Positions 46,213 through 55,625 of a stretch of DNA of 64,000 bases are shown one piece after another. This DNA comes from Agromyces protaetiae (GTDB lineage: Bacteria; Actinomycetota; Actinomycetes; Actinomycetales; Microbacteriaceae). Below the pieces are notes generated by a model. That model ran no database searches. It was not told the DNA's origin and saw only the letters and a program-made list of their open reading frames with translations. Positions within the stretch are counted from its first letter, which is position 1. Each line of letters begins with the position of its first letter. The stretch is taken from NCBI RefSeq assembly GCF_004135405.1, contig NZ_CP035491.1, positions 3,348,001-3,412,000 on the forward strand, read 5' to 3'. The position numbers and the translations under genes were made by a program.

Positions 46213-46253
46213 CGGGATGCTCCGGAACTCGCCGGGATCGTTCGGGTCATCCG

Positions 46254-47819
46254 TCAGGCTCCGACCCGGGGAGCCTGCTCGGCGTCGGATGCGTCGGAGC
46301 CGAGGGACGAGGCGTCCTCAGCGACCGTCTCGGTGACTGCATCCGACACGTCTGCCGACGCGGTTTCCGGCGAGCCGATCGGCGCGGCTTCGCCCGCGTC
46401 GTCGGTTCCGCCGGTAGCGACCTCGATCGCGTCGCCCGCACGCGCCGAGGTCAGCGCCCAGGCGACGGCTCCGAGCGCGACCGCCACGAGGATGCCGAGC
46501 GCGGCCGAGAGTTCGGAGAAGTAGTACAGCATCGGCATCACGAGCACGGGCGGCACGAGGCCGAGCAGAATGGTCGGCACGGTGATCGCGAGCGCCGTGA
46601 CCGCCGCCCGACGTTGACGCACTCTGCGCACGAACACGAGCAGGAATCCGACGAGGATGAACGCGACCATGCCTCCGAAGTGCTGGAGGACGAAAAGCGC
46701 CTTCTTGACGTACAGCTTCACCGCGACGACCGGCTGGTCGTAAACCTCCTGAAGATAGAGGTCCTTCATGATGAGGTCGTACTCTTCGCCGCCGATGAAG
46801 ACGTCGGGATTGACCTTGCGGGCCTGCTCCCAGCCGAACTCATCGCTCCAGACGATGCCGAAGGGCGACGGTTCGCCCGTGAACGGCTCCGGGTAGGCGA
46901 GTCCGAGGTAGAGCGGATGCCACGTGCCGTGCCCGTCGGGAAGCTCGCCGAGCGAGATGCCCGTCGCCTCTGCGCGCTGCACGTTGATGAGCGCCATAAT
47001 CCCGTTCTGCACGCCGAGCGCGACGAGGACCGCGACCACTGCAGCCGCGAGCGCCTTCAGCAGACGGAGCCTGCCCTTGGACGCCACCCACCAGAGCACG
47101 CCCACCGCGGCGGCAACGCCGAATCCGGAGAGCGACCTCGCGAGATTGCCGAGACCCGCGAGCAGAGCGATGCCGACCGACACCGCGACAAGGAGCGTCA
47201 CGCCGAGCCGGTACGTGCTCGCCCACAGTACAAGAGACAGGGTGAGGAATGCCGTGGACGCGGCGATCCCGTAGAGCGCGTAGACGGGAGTCGTGCTCAC
47301 CGAGTCGGAGAGCCCGTACTCGGTGCCGACGAGCAGGGTGCCATTCAACAGCCAAATCACGACCGGCAGGAGTATGAGTGCGTATCCCGCGATCGGCCGC
47401 CGGAAGACGCGCGCGACGGCGAGCGGCAACCAGAGCATCGGAAGTCCGACGAGGAGCGCCGTGAAGAGCTTCAGGCCCGGGTACGGAGAGTCGGAGTGCG
47501 TGATCGTACCCATGAGGCTCGCGATCAGGTACGAGCCCGGGTCGTCGTCCCACGCGGCAAGCGTCAGATCGCCCGGCCCCTCGGCCTGCGTGTAGTACGA
47601 CCCGGTTCCGAACGGCTTGATGAGCGGGGTTCCGGTCTCCTGGAACGTCTGGTACGTCGCGCGAAGCTCATCATCGCGAGCCGGATGCCAGGTCATGTCG
47701 GGCATGCTCATCACGAGCAGGAACGAGACGATGCTGAGGACGGCACCGACGCCGAACAGCAGAATGGTCGTGGATTTCGACCAGAGGGTGTTCGCAGCCG
47801 AGTGGGGGGTCAGATTCAA
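46254..47819 (-). CDS. Large multi-pass membrane protein, unknown function
   Basis: This 521-residue protein has about 11 transmembrane helices. A long extracytoplasmic loop after the first helix (MTWHPARDDELRATYQTFQE, then GTPLIKPFGTGSYYTQAEG) resembles C-type polyprenyl-sugar-dependent glycosyltransferases, but no catalytic pair can be assigned. The C-terminal tail (about 60 residues) is acidic and Ala/Ser/Asp-rich. The start is uncertain: a TTG at 47819, or ATG 47826 with a ribosome site (AAAGG) that is only in frame if the G-run 47804-47809 has one base too many, giving MSVESDPHSAANTLW. It sits in a six-gene minus-strand run from 52270 to 44859. Confidence 0.7.
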   Translation of the reverse strand: MNLTPHSAANTLWSKSTTILLFGVGAVLSIVSFLLVMSMPDMTWHPARDDELRATYQTFQETGTPLIKPFGTGSYYTQAEGPGDLTLAAWDDDPGSYLIASLMGTITHSDSPYPGLKLFTALLVGLPMLWLPLAVARVFRRPIAGYALILLPVVIWLLNGTLLVGTEYGLSDSVSTTPVYALYGIAASTAFLTLSLVLWASTYRLGVTLLVAVSVGIALLAGLGNLARSLSGFGVAAAVGVLWWVASKGRLRLLKALAAAVVAVLVALGVQNGIMALINVQRAEATGISLGELPDGHGTWHPLYLGLAYPEPFTGEPSPFGIVWSDEFGWEQARKVNPDVFIGGEEYDLIMKDLYLQEVYDQPVVAVKLYVKKALFVLQHFGGMVAFILVGFLLVFVRRVRQRRAAVTALAITVPTILLGLVPPVLVMPMLYYFSELSAALGILVAVALGAVAWALTSARAGDAIEVATGGTDDAGEAAPIGSPETASADVSDAVTETVAEDASSLGSDASDAEQAPRVGA

Positions 47820-47941
47820 CGCTCATGCCTTTCGTGAAAGCTCCAAGAAGCATAATTGCTCCGGTGGGGTCCTCAGACTGTTCCACCTCGGACCTGCTCA
47901 ATCGACCGCGCAGCCGAGCGGGGCGAGGTCGGAGGTTCTCA

Positions 47942-49441
47942 TCAGGCGGGCACCGCGCGGCGATCGAGTTTCTGCCCGACGGAGCTCCGGGCGAGGTATC
48001 CGAGCAATGCGAGGCAGAGCCCGAACGCAAGCGACCCGATGAGCCACGCAACCATTGGGGTGACACCTTCACCCCACCACCACTCGACTCCGTAGCTCAG
48101 GTTCACGCCTGAGTTGTCGAGTCCGGTGACATAGCGCCGGATATTCGTGTGGAGCGCCAACGAGTTCGCAGCGGTCAGCGCGAGCACGATGACGACGATC
48201 TGCGCGGGCGAGAAATCGATGCGTTCGCGAGTCGCGACGAGGGCGAACGCGACCACCAGGATCGCGATCGGAAGGATGTACCGAGGCTGGATGTAGTTAC
48301 CGACCGGAGCGTGCGATTGCGCTTGCAGCAGGGTCGGGACGCCCCAGAGAGCCGCGAACATGAGGCCTGCGGCGAGATACTTGCGGACGCCGGACCGGGC
48401 GAGTCCGGCGAAGACGACGGCTGCGAAGATCGCAAGCGAGGATACCCACACGAGCGCAGGCATCGCCGTGTCGAGCCATCCCAGTCCCCAGCGTCCGAGC
48501 ATGCCCGCCCAGAGATCCGGGACCGCGATGAACGCCTGGAACAGCTCGCGCGCGAACTGCCCGCCAGGCACCGTGCCGAGTCCTCCGCTCGCGGCGCTCG
48601 ACTGCCCCGATGAGCGGTAGAACACGATCGCGACGACGATAAAGACGGCGGGCACGATGGCCGACAGCCAGAACGCCTTCGTCCGTCGGGCTTCCAGGAT
48701 GAGCACGCCGACGATCGCGAGTCCTGCGTATGCCGCGGCATCCGCGCGCGCGCCCGCGCCGAGCACGAGCGCGAGCGCGGCGAGTCCGGCGAACAACCAC
48801 CGACGCCGCCCGGTCGTCTCGAAGAAGTTGTAGAGCGAGATCCAGAGCGTCGACGCCGAGAGCAGGGCCCAGCTGCTCGGGTTGACCGACGCAATGATGA
48901 ACATCCCGAGCGGTACCGCCGTCGCGACGACGGGGAGCACGACAGCGGCTCGGCGCGCCGCAGGCGTCAGCCAGGTCAGTACGGAGAGGAACGCGACGAA
49001 GAGCGCCGCGTTGAAGAATCGCATGACGAGCACGGATGCCTCGATGTGCTCACCGACGAAGAGGGACATCACGCCGTAGAAGACCGGCGGGTAGTCGCCG
49101 ACGAAGTTGCCGCGAGCCGTCTCGGTCAATCCCGCGCCGTCGAGGTCTCCCATGCACGCAGCGCCGACGGCCGGCTTGTAGCTGTAGCAGACGGCATCGA
49201 TGAAGAGCGACCGCGGCACCATTCGGGTGTCTCCGCCCGGCTCGGCGTTTTCGGGGGTCTCGCAGATCCCCTCTCGATCGCCGAGACCGCACCAGATGCT
49301 CACCAGGTGGTAGTCGTCGTCGGGGCTCGAGCCGACCGGCGAGGAGATCGCCCACGCTCCGAGCGCGACGAATCCGAGCACGGCCGCGGTGACGCCGAAG
49401 ATGATCCGGCGAACCGCCGAGTTCCCGAACCAAGCACGCAT
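47942..49441 (-). CDS. DUF2142 family membrane protein
   Basis: This 499-residue protein has about 11 transmembrane helices and a large first extracytoplasmic loop with SSPVGSSPDDDYHLVSIWCG (Asp-rich, the likely active-site region in this group), GDYPPVFYGVMSLFVG and a C-terminal QPRYILPIAILVVAFAL. DUF2142 proteins are GT-C-like and found in cell-wall polysaccharide loci. Several cysteines in the first loop (WCGLGDREGIC, VCYSYKPAVGAAC) may form disulfides. The gene is in line with the secreted protein upstream and the membrane protein downstream. Its specific activity is unknown. Confidence 0.85.
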   Translation of the reverse strand: MRAWFGNSAVRRIIFGVTAAVLGFVALGAWAISSPVGSSPDDDYHLVSIWCGLGDREGICETPENAEPGGDTRMVPRSLFIDAVCYSYKPAVGAACMGDLDGAGLTETARGNFVGDYPPVFYGVMSLFVGEHIEASVLVMRFFNAALFVAFLSVLTWLTPAARRAAVVLPVVATAVPLGMFIIASVNPSSWALLSASTLWISLYNFFETTGRRRWLFAGLAALALVLGAGARADAAAYAGLAIVGVLILEARRTKAFWLSAIVPAVFIVVAIVFYRSSGQSSAASGGLGTVPGGQFARELFQAFIAVPDLWAGMLGRWGLGWLDTAMPALVWVSSLAIFAAVVFAGLARSGVRKYLAAGLMFAALWGVPTLLQAQSHAPVGNYIQPRYILPIAILVVAFALVATRERIDFSPAQIVVIVLALTAANSLALHTNIRRYVTGLDNSGVNLSYGVEWWWGEGVTPMVAWLIGSLAFGLCLALLGYLARSSVGQKLDRRAVPA

Positions 49442-49508
49442 GGACTCGATACTACGGGGTTCGGGACAGGGTCCCGTTCAGACGGCTCAACGCCGGAACC
49501 TGCTCCAC

Positions 49509-51791
49509 TCAGGCCGGCGCGCCCGTCGGGATCGCGGCCGCGAAGTAGTCGTCGACCTGCATCCAGGCCCGACCTCCGCTCAATTCGTTGAAGCGCTGCA
49601 GGCTCGAGATCGGCCGCTTCTCGCCGCCGACCAACTGGAAGAGAGATCCGTTCGACGTCCGGATGAACTCCGTCGCAGGCGGACCCTGCGCGAGCAGTCT
49701 GCACGTGAAACTGTCGAGATCGACCGGTGAGAACGGGAAAAGCGGAAGCTGGGCCTGGGTCACCGATCGCACCTGCCCGCCCGCGGTGACGTAGACCTGG
49801 CTGTCGCAGCGCACCGCGAACGTCAACAGGGTCGGCTCGAGCGGATACCCCTCGAGACGTTCCTTCGTCGTAAAGGCGAACTCGTCGAAGCCCGCCGCAC
49901 TCGGGAAGTTGAACTTCGAGAACGCGATCCGGCTCGTCACTCCGTTGATGAGATAGACCGTCGCGTTCTCGGGCGTCCGGTATAGGTTCCCCGCCGACAG
50001 CGCGACGGCGCCCTGTACGACGGTGGAGGGCAGCGCCTGCGGGACGATGAGGATGTTCGGCGACGCCTGGTCGACGCTCAGTCGGAGCAACGCGTCCCAC
50101 GATGCGATCGGTCGGATGCTGTCGGGCATCACGACGAAGACGGTCGCACTCGGCCCCGATTTGACGAACGAGCCACGGGCGAGCGCCCCGCCGTCGGGGT
50201 ATCCGGACACGAACGCGTCCGACACGGATACGACGGCCGCGCCACCCCGGAGGTACCCCTCGCCGAGCGTGTACTCCTTCGCCGAGGCGAGCACTCGCAC
50301 GATGCCGTTGTTCGAGACGTACCCCGAGAACGGCTGAGGCGAAGCGGCGATCCGCGCAAGGCTTGCGCTGCTCAGCGAGCCGGTCACGCGTGATGCGGCT
50401 CCAGTCGCGTCGAGATCGCCTGCCAAGACAGCGTGCCGGGACCCGTTGGCGAGCAGCGAGAGATCGGGAGTGCCTCGGGTTTCGGCGTAGACCGAATCCC
50501 GAATGATCGGGTCACCGAGCGGCAATTTGGCGATCGCGTTCTCTGTGAGCACATTGTGCCCGAGCGGGATGCCCGCTGCCACCTGAGACGCGTCATCGAG
50601 GATCTCACGTTTGACGCCGCTCTTGATGTAGTAGCGACCGCCTTCAACTGTTGCCAGTACAGGTGTGATCGCCGGGCCAGTGTGGAAGCGATCAATCTGA
50701 GGCCCTGTGAGTTGGACGAAGCCGCTGGGGTCGCAGCTGCCCCCGTAGTCTTCAACCTCCGCGCATGTTGCGAACGGAAGCTTTATCGACGCGTCGATGA
50801 AGTAGATCGACCCGTTCGGTGCTCTGATAACGCGGCCCGCGTTCTGACCTGTGGGGATGGATGCAAGATAAGAATCGGAGACGATCGTGACCCCGCCGAG
50901 CGCTTCATACGCCGAGAGCATCGTCATTGATTCGAGTGCATATTTAATACCGTCTCCGATGACATAGACGGTTGCGCTACTCGCGGTTCTCATCAGGCTC
51001 GACACGGTCGTCGACCCGAACCAGTCGGTGAAGATCCGCCAGAAGTTGCGGTTGCCGTACGCGCTGCACGAATCACCCGTGCCGTAGAGGTTCGCGAGCG
51101 CAGCGGCATTCGGCTGATAGGGGGTGTAGTTGTAGAGTCCCGCCGTCGCCGTATTCTGGATGAACACCTGCGAGGTGCCGCACGCGGCGTTCGGGTTGAA
51201 TCTGATGGCGTTGACGCGGCCCGCGATGTGGTTCCAGCCTCCGGGGTTCGCGGCATAGCGCTTGAACTGGAGCGCGGCCATCCACACCTGGTTTTGGAAG
51301 CCGTAGAACTGCGCGTCGCAGTCCGCGGTGTCGGGGCATCCGTACCCCGTCGCGCTGCGGTACTGACGATCGACCGGCCAGTCGTCCGTCACGAGACTCT
51401 GCTCTTTCTCCAGCAACACGATGAGCGCCTTCTGGCTGATGCCGCACGCCGCACCGACCTTGAAAATGATCTGGGCCGCCGACTCGTTGGCTGCGCCCTG
51501 ATACGGCCCGCACCGACCGGCCTCCCCCGACTTCGACGAGGTCGACTGCCGGTAATCCTTCAGACACGTGTACCCGCTTCGACACACCGAGACCTTCGAG
51601 TTCAGGAACGACTGCACGCTCGCGGCCGGGAGCGCGCCTCCGTCGTAGAACAGCGCGTCGTCGATGATGTTCCCGGGGTTGAACTGGGCGGCCACCGCGG
51701 CCTCCGCCGGAGGCGCTTGGGTCATCGGCACGACGACGCCCAAGAGCAGCGCGAACACGGCCGCGACTGCGACGAGCGTCTTCTTGGGCAT
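49509..51791 (-). CDS. Secreted protein with lysozyme-like head and tandem beta repeats
   Basis: This 760-residue exported protein has a signal peptide (KKTLVAVAAVFALLLGVVV, likely cleaved after PAEA). A cysteine-rich globular domain follows (about residues 35-265) with LIVLLEKEQSLVTDDWP and FYGFQNQVWMAALQFKRYA, which looks like a transglycosylase/lysozyme fold with a candidate catalytic Glu. After that come about nine degenerate 45-50-residue repeats of the form xVYxIxxGxKRxIxS, for example SATVYVIGDGIKYALESMT and GSLFQLVGGEKRPISSLQR. ATG 51791 follows GAGGTG and is two bases after a lipoprotein gene. It may remodel or bind the wall polymer; function inferred. Confidence 0.75.
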   Translation of the reverse strand: MPKKTLVAVAAVFALLLGVVVPMTQAPPAEAAVAAQFNPGNIIDDALFYDGGALPAASVQSFLNSKVSVCRSGYTCLKDYRQSTSSKSGEAGRCGPYQGAANESAAQIIFKVGAACGISQKALIVLLEKEQSLVTDDWPVDRQYRSATGYGCPDTADCDAQFYGFQNQVWMAALQFKRYAANPGGWNHIAGRVNAIRFNPNAACGTSQVFIQNTATAGLYNYTPYQPNAAALANLYGTGDSCSAYGNRNFWRIFTDWFGSTTVSSLMRTASSATVYVIGDGIKYALESMTMLSAYEALGGVTIVSDSYLASIPTGQNAGRVIRAPNGSIYFIDASIKLPFATCAEVEDYGGSCDPSGFVQLTGPQIDRFHTGPAITPVLATVEGGRYYIKSGVKREILDDASQVAAGIPLGHNVLTENAIAKLPLGDPIIRDSVYAETRGTPDLSLLANGSRHAVLAGDLDATGAASRVTGSLSSASLARIAASPQPFSGYVSNNGIVRVLASAKEYTLGEGYLRGGAAVVSVSDAFVSGYPDGGALARGSFVKSGPSATVFVVMPDSIRPIASWDALLRLSVDQASPNILIVPQALPSTVVQGAVALSAGNLYRTPENATVYLINGVTSRIAFSKFNFPSAAGFDEFAFTTKERLEGYPLEPTLLTFAVRCDSQVYVTAGGQVRSVTQAQLPLFPFSPVDLDSFTCRLLAQGPPATEFIRTSNGSLFQLVGGEKRPISSLQRFNELSGGRAWMQVDDYFAAAIPTGAPA

Positions 51792-51793
51792 GA

Positions 51794-52270
51794 TCACGGC
51801 ACCTCGAATTCGACCGGTTCCGACGCCACGGCGCCGCGTTCGCTCGTGTAGTTCAGCTGCACAGTCCACGTGCCTCTGGTGACTTTCGACGTCTCGACCT
51901 GCACGACCCCGCACGAACTCGTCTGCCGATCGGCCGTCGAGCGGGACGTCGCCTCGACGACGGATTCACCATGGATGAATCGGAACACACACTCCCCGTC
52001 GTCTTCGATGACCCCTGATACATACCCCGAAGCCGACACGTGCTCGCCGTCGACGTCGGGACCGGCGACCACGATGACCGCCTCGAGAGCACCAGGTGGC
52101 TCGTTCTCGGTCGGGGCAGGCTTCTCCTCGGCCGTATTCGACGACGACGACGGATCGTCGGTTGGCGACGACGTGTCGACTTCGCCGACAGAGCCCGTGC
52201 ATGCGGCGATCCACGAGCAGACGACGGCCGCGACCACGAGTGCGCCGGCCGTTCTGCCTACACCGCGCAT
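51794..52270 (-). CDS. Small predicted lipoprotein
   Basis: This 158-residue protein starts MRGVGRTAGALVVAAVVCSW with lipobox WIAAC (Cys27), a Ser/Thr/Pro/Glu-rich linker, and a C-terminal beta-sandwich-like domain (ALEAVIVVAGPDVDGEHVSA, GVVQVETSKVTRGTWTVQLN) with two cysteines (GECVF, SSCGV) likely disulfide-bonded. It heads the minus-strand run 52270-44859, only two bases ahead of the secreted repeat protein. The start is ATG 52270 with GGGGGAT upstream. No family is recognised; a membrane-tethered accessory to the secreted protein is a guess. Confidence 0.7.
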   Translation of the reverse strand: MRGVGRTAGALVVAAVVCSWIAACTGSVGEVDTSSPTDDPSSSSNTAEEKPAPTENEPPGALEAVIVVAGPDVDGEHVSASGYVSGVIEDDGECVFRFIHGESVVEATSRSTADRQTSSCGVVQVETSKVTRGTWTVQLNYTSERGAVASEPVEFEVP

Positions 52271-52471
52271 GATCCCCCGAATCCGATGCAGGGCGACTTC
52301 ACCCCGCTCCAAGCCTACGGAGATGCGCTTTCCCAGTCCACCCGGCGCTCCGCGGGCCGCTCGTGAGGTACCGCACGAGGCAGCCGGCCCTCGCGTCGCT
52401 CTCAGCCGACCCCGGAAGTCGACTGAGTACACTGTCTACGCATCACCGGATCCCCCGAACAAGAGAGCCAC

Positions 52472-53412
52472 GTGGATACAAACGAGCGCGAATCACTCGC
52501 GAGGTCGGAACGCGCCGCCAAGATCGCGAATGAACCCCTCGTCGAACTGGGCAAGCGAACAAGTCTTCTGCACGGCACCGCGGGATCCGTGCGGGAGATC
52601 TGGCAGTACCGCGAGCTACTCGGCCGCCTCGTCAAGCGCGAGGTGAAGGTTCGGTACAAAGACAGTTCGCTCGGCATTGTGTGGAGCCTCTTCCGCCCGC
52701 TCGTGCAGCTTCTCATCTACTACTTCGCAATCGGACAAGTGCTCGGCGCGGCGCGCTCCGTGCCCGACTTCGGCATCTTCGTCTTCATCGGACTCACGAT
52801 GTGGGCCCTCTTCAGCGAGATCATCTCGACGTCGACGACCTCGATCGTCGCGAACGCGGGCCTCGTTAAGAAGGTCTACCTACCCCGCGAGATATTCCCC
52901 TAGCCACCGTCGGCAGCGCCCTCGTGAACTTCGCGATCCAGTTCGGCGTGCTCCTCCTCGGCATCCTCTTCCTCAGCCGCTTCGAGTTCGGCTGGAACCT
53001 GCTCTACGCACCCGCCGCAGTCCTCGTGATCCTCGTCTACGGCACCGCCCTGAGCTTCGTCCTTTCGGCATTGAACGTCTACCTCCGCGACGTGCAGCAC
53101 TTCACCGAGATCTTCATTCTGGTCTTCTTTTGGGTGTCTCCGATCGTGTACGCGTTCACGTTCGTGCACAATGCGCTGAAGGGCGGATGGCTCGAGGAGC
53201 TCTATCTGGCGAACCCCATCACGCTCGCAATCATCGGCGCGCAGAAGGCCCTGTGGCCCGCAGGCTCCGAAACGGTCGACGGCGTCACCCAGGCGTGGCC
53301 CGACCACCTCGACCTCCGCATGCTCGTCGCGTTCCTGATCGGGCTCGTCCTGCTCTGGCTTTCGCACCGTCTCTTCGCCCGTATCCAGGGCGACTTCGCT
53401 CAGGAGCTCTGA
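52472..53412 (+). CDS. ABC-2 type polysaccharide export permease, Wzm/TagG-like (single-base frameshift)
   Basis: The N-terminal half begins MDTNERESLARSERAAKIAN and contains LLGRLVKREVKVRYKDSSLG, the cytoplasmic gate helix of Wzm-type permeases, then a first set of membrane helices ending VYLPREIFP, where a TAG stop appears. Adding one base to the C-run 52897-52900 restores PLATVGSALVNFAIQFGVLL and the second half with FFWVSPIVYAFTFVHNAL. The repaired protein is 313 residues, normal for the family. Start is GTG 52472. It is followed two bases later by its ATPase. With that ATPase it would export a finished glycan across the membrane. Confidence 0.88.
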
Positions 53413-53414
53413 CC

Positions 53415-54608
53415 ATGACCGCCCCGACGATCGTTCAGATCCAGGATGTCTCCAAGCGATTCGTCCTCCACAAGCACAAGTCCGTCAAGGAGCGCATCGT
53501 CAACGCGCGCTCCGCGCGCGAGCACCGCGAAGACTTCTGGGCGCTGCGCGACATCGACCTCGATATCCCCATCGGCAGCACCGTCGGACTCGTCGGACAC
53601 AACGGCTCCGGCAAGAGCACGCTCCTCAAGGTCATCGGCGGCATCATCCAACCGACGACCGGGAGTGTGAAGCGGCGCGGCCGGATGGCGGCGCTGCTCG
53701 AGCTCGGCGCGGGCTTCCACCCCGACCTCACGGGTCGCGAGAACGTCTACATGAACGCGGCGATCCTCGGACTCACGCAGAAGCAGATCGACACCTACTT
53801 CGACGCCATCGTCGATTTCTCCGGCATCGAGGAGTTCATCGACACCCAGGTGAAGTTCTACAGCTCGGGCATGTACGTGCGCCTCGCATTCGCCGTCGCC
53901 GTGCACGTCGACCCCGACCTGCTCCTCGTCGACGAGGTGCTCGCGGTCGGCGATGAGCCCTTCCAGCGCAAGTGCATGGAGAAGATCGAACAGTTCCAGC
54001 GCGAAGGCCGCACGATCGTCGTCGTGAGCCACTCCGCATCCCAGATCGGGCGGCTGAGCGACAAGGTCGTGGTCATGGATCACGGCCGGATGATCTTCGA
54101 AGGCCCACCCGCCGACGGGCTTCGGGTTCTGCGATTCGGGTACGAAGAGCAGGAGCGGAGCCAGGCCCGGCTCGAGGGCCGCCCCGTGACGTTGAACGAG
54201 GATGCCTCGATCCTCGGCATCTCCCTCCAGGCGGACGGCGGCACGACCGAGGCGGCAACGTCGGGGGCGCCCGCGTCGCTCGCGTTCGACTACGAACTTC
54301 GCACCGCCCAGTCCGAACCGCTCGTCGCCGGCATCGCGATCGAGACGAAGCAGGGCGAGCCGCTCTACGGCCTCAACAGCGGCATGCTCGACCTGGCCCT
54401 GCCGACGTCGGTCGGCCGGCATTCCGTGGACTTCTCGTTCGACTCCCTGCCGTTCGGCGCGGGCGCCTATGTCATCCGCGGGTCGCTCGAGACTGCGGGC
54501 GGGAAGTCCCTGGATCGACTGAACCCGGCTTCCGAGTTCGCGGTAGCCGACTCGCTGCCGGGCGGCGGCGTGGTGCGGATGCCGGTGAGCGCTCGCGTGC
54601 GCGACTGA
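53415..54608 (+). CDS. ABC transporter ATPase, Wzt/TagH-like, with C-terminal domain
   Basis: This 397-residue ATPase has Walker A GHNGSGKST (61-69), Q-loop region AALLELGAGFHPDLTGREN, signature YSSGMYVRLAFAVAVH and Walker B LLLVDEVLAVGDEPF. The N-terminal SVKERIVNARSAREHRED is typical of polysaccharide exporters. A C-terminal beta-sandwich (about residues 265-395) resembles the Wzt carbohydrate-binding domain, which reads a terminal modification of the glycan before export. It pairs with the permease two bases upstream and is followed by short tandem repeats. Confidence 0.93.
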   Translation: MTAPTIVQIQDVSKRFVLHKHKSVKERIVNARSAREHREDFWALRDIDLDIPIGSTVGLVGHNGSGKSTLLKVIGGIIQPTTGSVKRRGRMAALLELGAGFHPDLTGRENVYMNAAILGLTQKQIDTYFDAIVDFSGIEEFIDTQVKFYSSGMYVRLAFAVAVHVDPDLLLVDEVLAVGDEPFQRKCMEKIEQFQREGRTIVVVSHSASQIGRLSDKVVVMDHGRMIFEGPPADGLRVLRFGYEEQERSQARLEGRPVTLNEDASILGISLQADGGTTEAATSGAPASLAFDYELRTAQSEPLVAGIAIETKQGEPLYGLNSGMLDLALPTSVGRHSVDFSFDSLPFGAGAYVIRGSLETAGGKSLDRLNPASEFAVADSLPGGGVVRMPVSARVRD

Positions 54609-54615
54609 ACTCAGT

Positions 54616-54664
54616 GGCGCAGCGAGCTGACCGGCGGCTCGGCGGCGCAACGAGCCGACCGGCG
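54616..54664. repeat. Imperfect 21-bp tandem repeat, period 28
   Basis: Copy 1 (54616-54636, starting GGCGCAGCGAGCTGACC) and copy 2 (54644-54664, starting GGCGCAACGAGCCGACC) differ at two of 21 positions. They lie between the convergent ABC ATPase and epimerase genes. No function is evident; slippage or a decayed duplicated terminator arm are possibilities. Confidence 0.6.
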
Positions 54665-54666
54665 TC

Positions 54667-55614
54667 TCAGCGGGTCGACGACGCCTCGACGATCCAGTCG
54701 AACTGCGCGCGGAGGCCGTTGGCGAGCGCTGTCCGCGGCGTCCAGCCGAGCGTCTCGCGCGCGAGATGTGCGACGCCGCCGGTGCGGAACACGTCGCCGT
54801 TCACGGTCGGCAGGTGCTCGATATCGACCCGCCGACCGGTGATTGCGGCGATCGTGTCGAGCACCTCGAGCACAGTGACGCTTGATCCGCCGGCGAGGTT
54901 CATCACCGGTGGCAGCGGGCCGTCATGCGCGCTCACCCGTAAGAGCGCATCCGCGACATCCCCGACGAATGTGAAGTCGCGGATCTGCGTGCCGTCGCCG
55001 TAGACGGTCACTGGGGCCCCGGCGATCGCCGACGCGAAGAAGCGCGAGAACGCCATGTCGGGCCGCTGGCGCGGCCCGTAGACCGTGAAGAACCTGAAGC
55101 TCACGGTCGGAAGACCGTAATTCTCCCGGTAGAGCGAGACGAGGTGCTCGCCGGCGAGTTTCGTGACGCCGTACGGGCTGAACGGGCGCGGAAGCATCGA
55201 TTCGTCGGTCGGATACGAGTCGGCCTGACCGTACACGGACGACGACGATGCATACACGAACCGCGTGATGTCGGCGCGCCTCGACGCCTCGAGGAGGCGC
55301 TGTGTCGTATGCACGTTGAGCTGCAGGTACTCGTCGAAGCTCTCACCCCACGATGCGCGCACGCCGGGCTGCCCTGCGAGGTGGATCACGACTTCGACGT
55401 CGGCGAGCAAGTCATCGAGCGGCAGCGTCAGCAGATCGCCTTCGACGAAGCGCACGCCCGCTGCGACGGATGCCTCGGCGTTGCGGCGCTTGCGCGCCGG
55501 GTCGTAGTAGTCGGTGAACGAGTCGATGCCCACCACGTCGTGTCCGCGACCCAGCAGCGCCTCCGCCGTCGTCGAACCGATAAACCCGGCGGCACCGGTG
55601 ACCAAGACCCGCAT
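54667..55614 (-). CDS. NAD-dependent sugar-nucleotide epimerase/dehydratase
   Basis: This 315-residue extended short-chain dehydrogenase/reductase has the NAD site MRVLVTGAAGFIGSTTAEAL, catalytic YASSSSVYGQADSYPTDES, and YxxxK in SPYGVTKLAGEHLVSLY. RFFTVYGPRQRPDMAFSRFF and IRDFTFVGDVADALLRV match UDP-glucuronate/UDP-glucose 4-epimerases. It is the first of two epimerases in the right third of the window. It is separated from the next gene upstream by 11 bases, so they are likely co-transcribed. A UDP-glucuronate 4-epimerase role is plausible but not proven. Confidence 0.87.
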   Translation of the reverse strand: MRVLVTGAAGFIGSTTAEALLGRGHDVVGIDSFTDYYDPARKRRNAEASVAAGVRFVEGDLLTLPLDDLLADVEVVIHLAGQPGVRASWGESFDEYLQLNVHTTQRLLEASRRADITRFVYASSSSVYGQADSYPTDESMLPRPFSPYGVTKLAGEHLVSLYRENYGLPTVSFRFFTVYGPRQRPDMAFSRFFASAIAGAPVTVYGDGTQIRDFTFVGDVADALLRVSAHDGPLPPVMNLAGGSSVTVLEVLDTIAAITGRRVDIEHLPTVNGDVFRTGGVAHLARETLGWTPRTALANGLRAQFDWIVEASSTR

Positions 55615-55625
55615 GTGTTCCTCTA

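Noticed and set aside
54609..54666. attL/attR-like site from the tandem repeat
   Set aside because: No integrase, no tRNA and only a 28-base period; simple duplication is enough.
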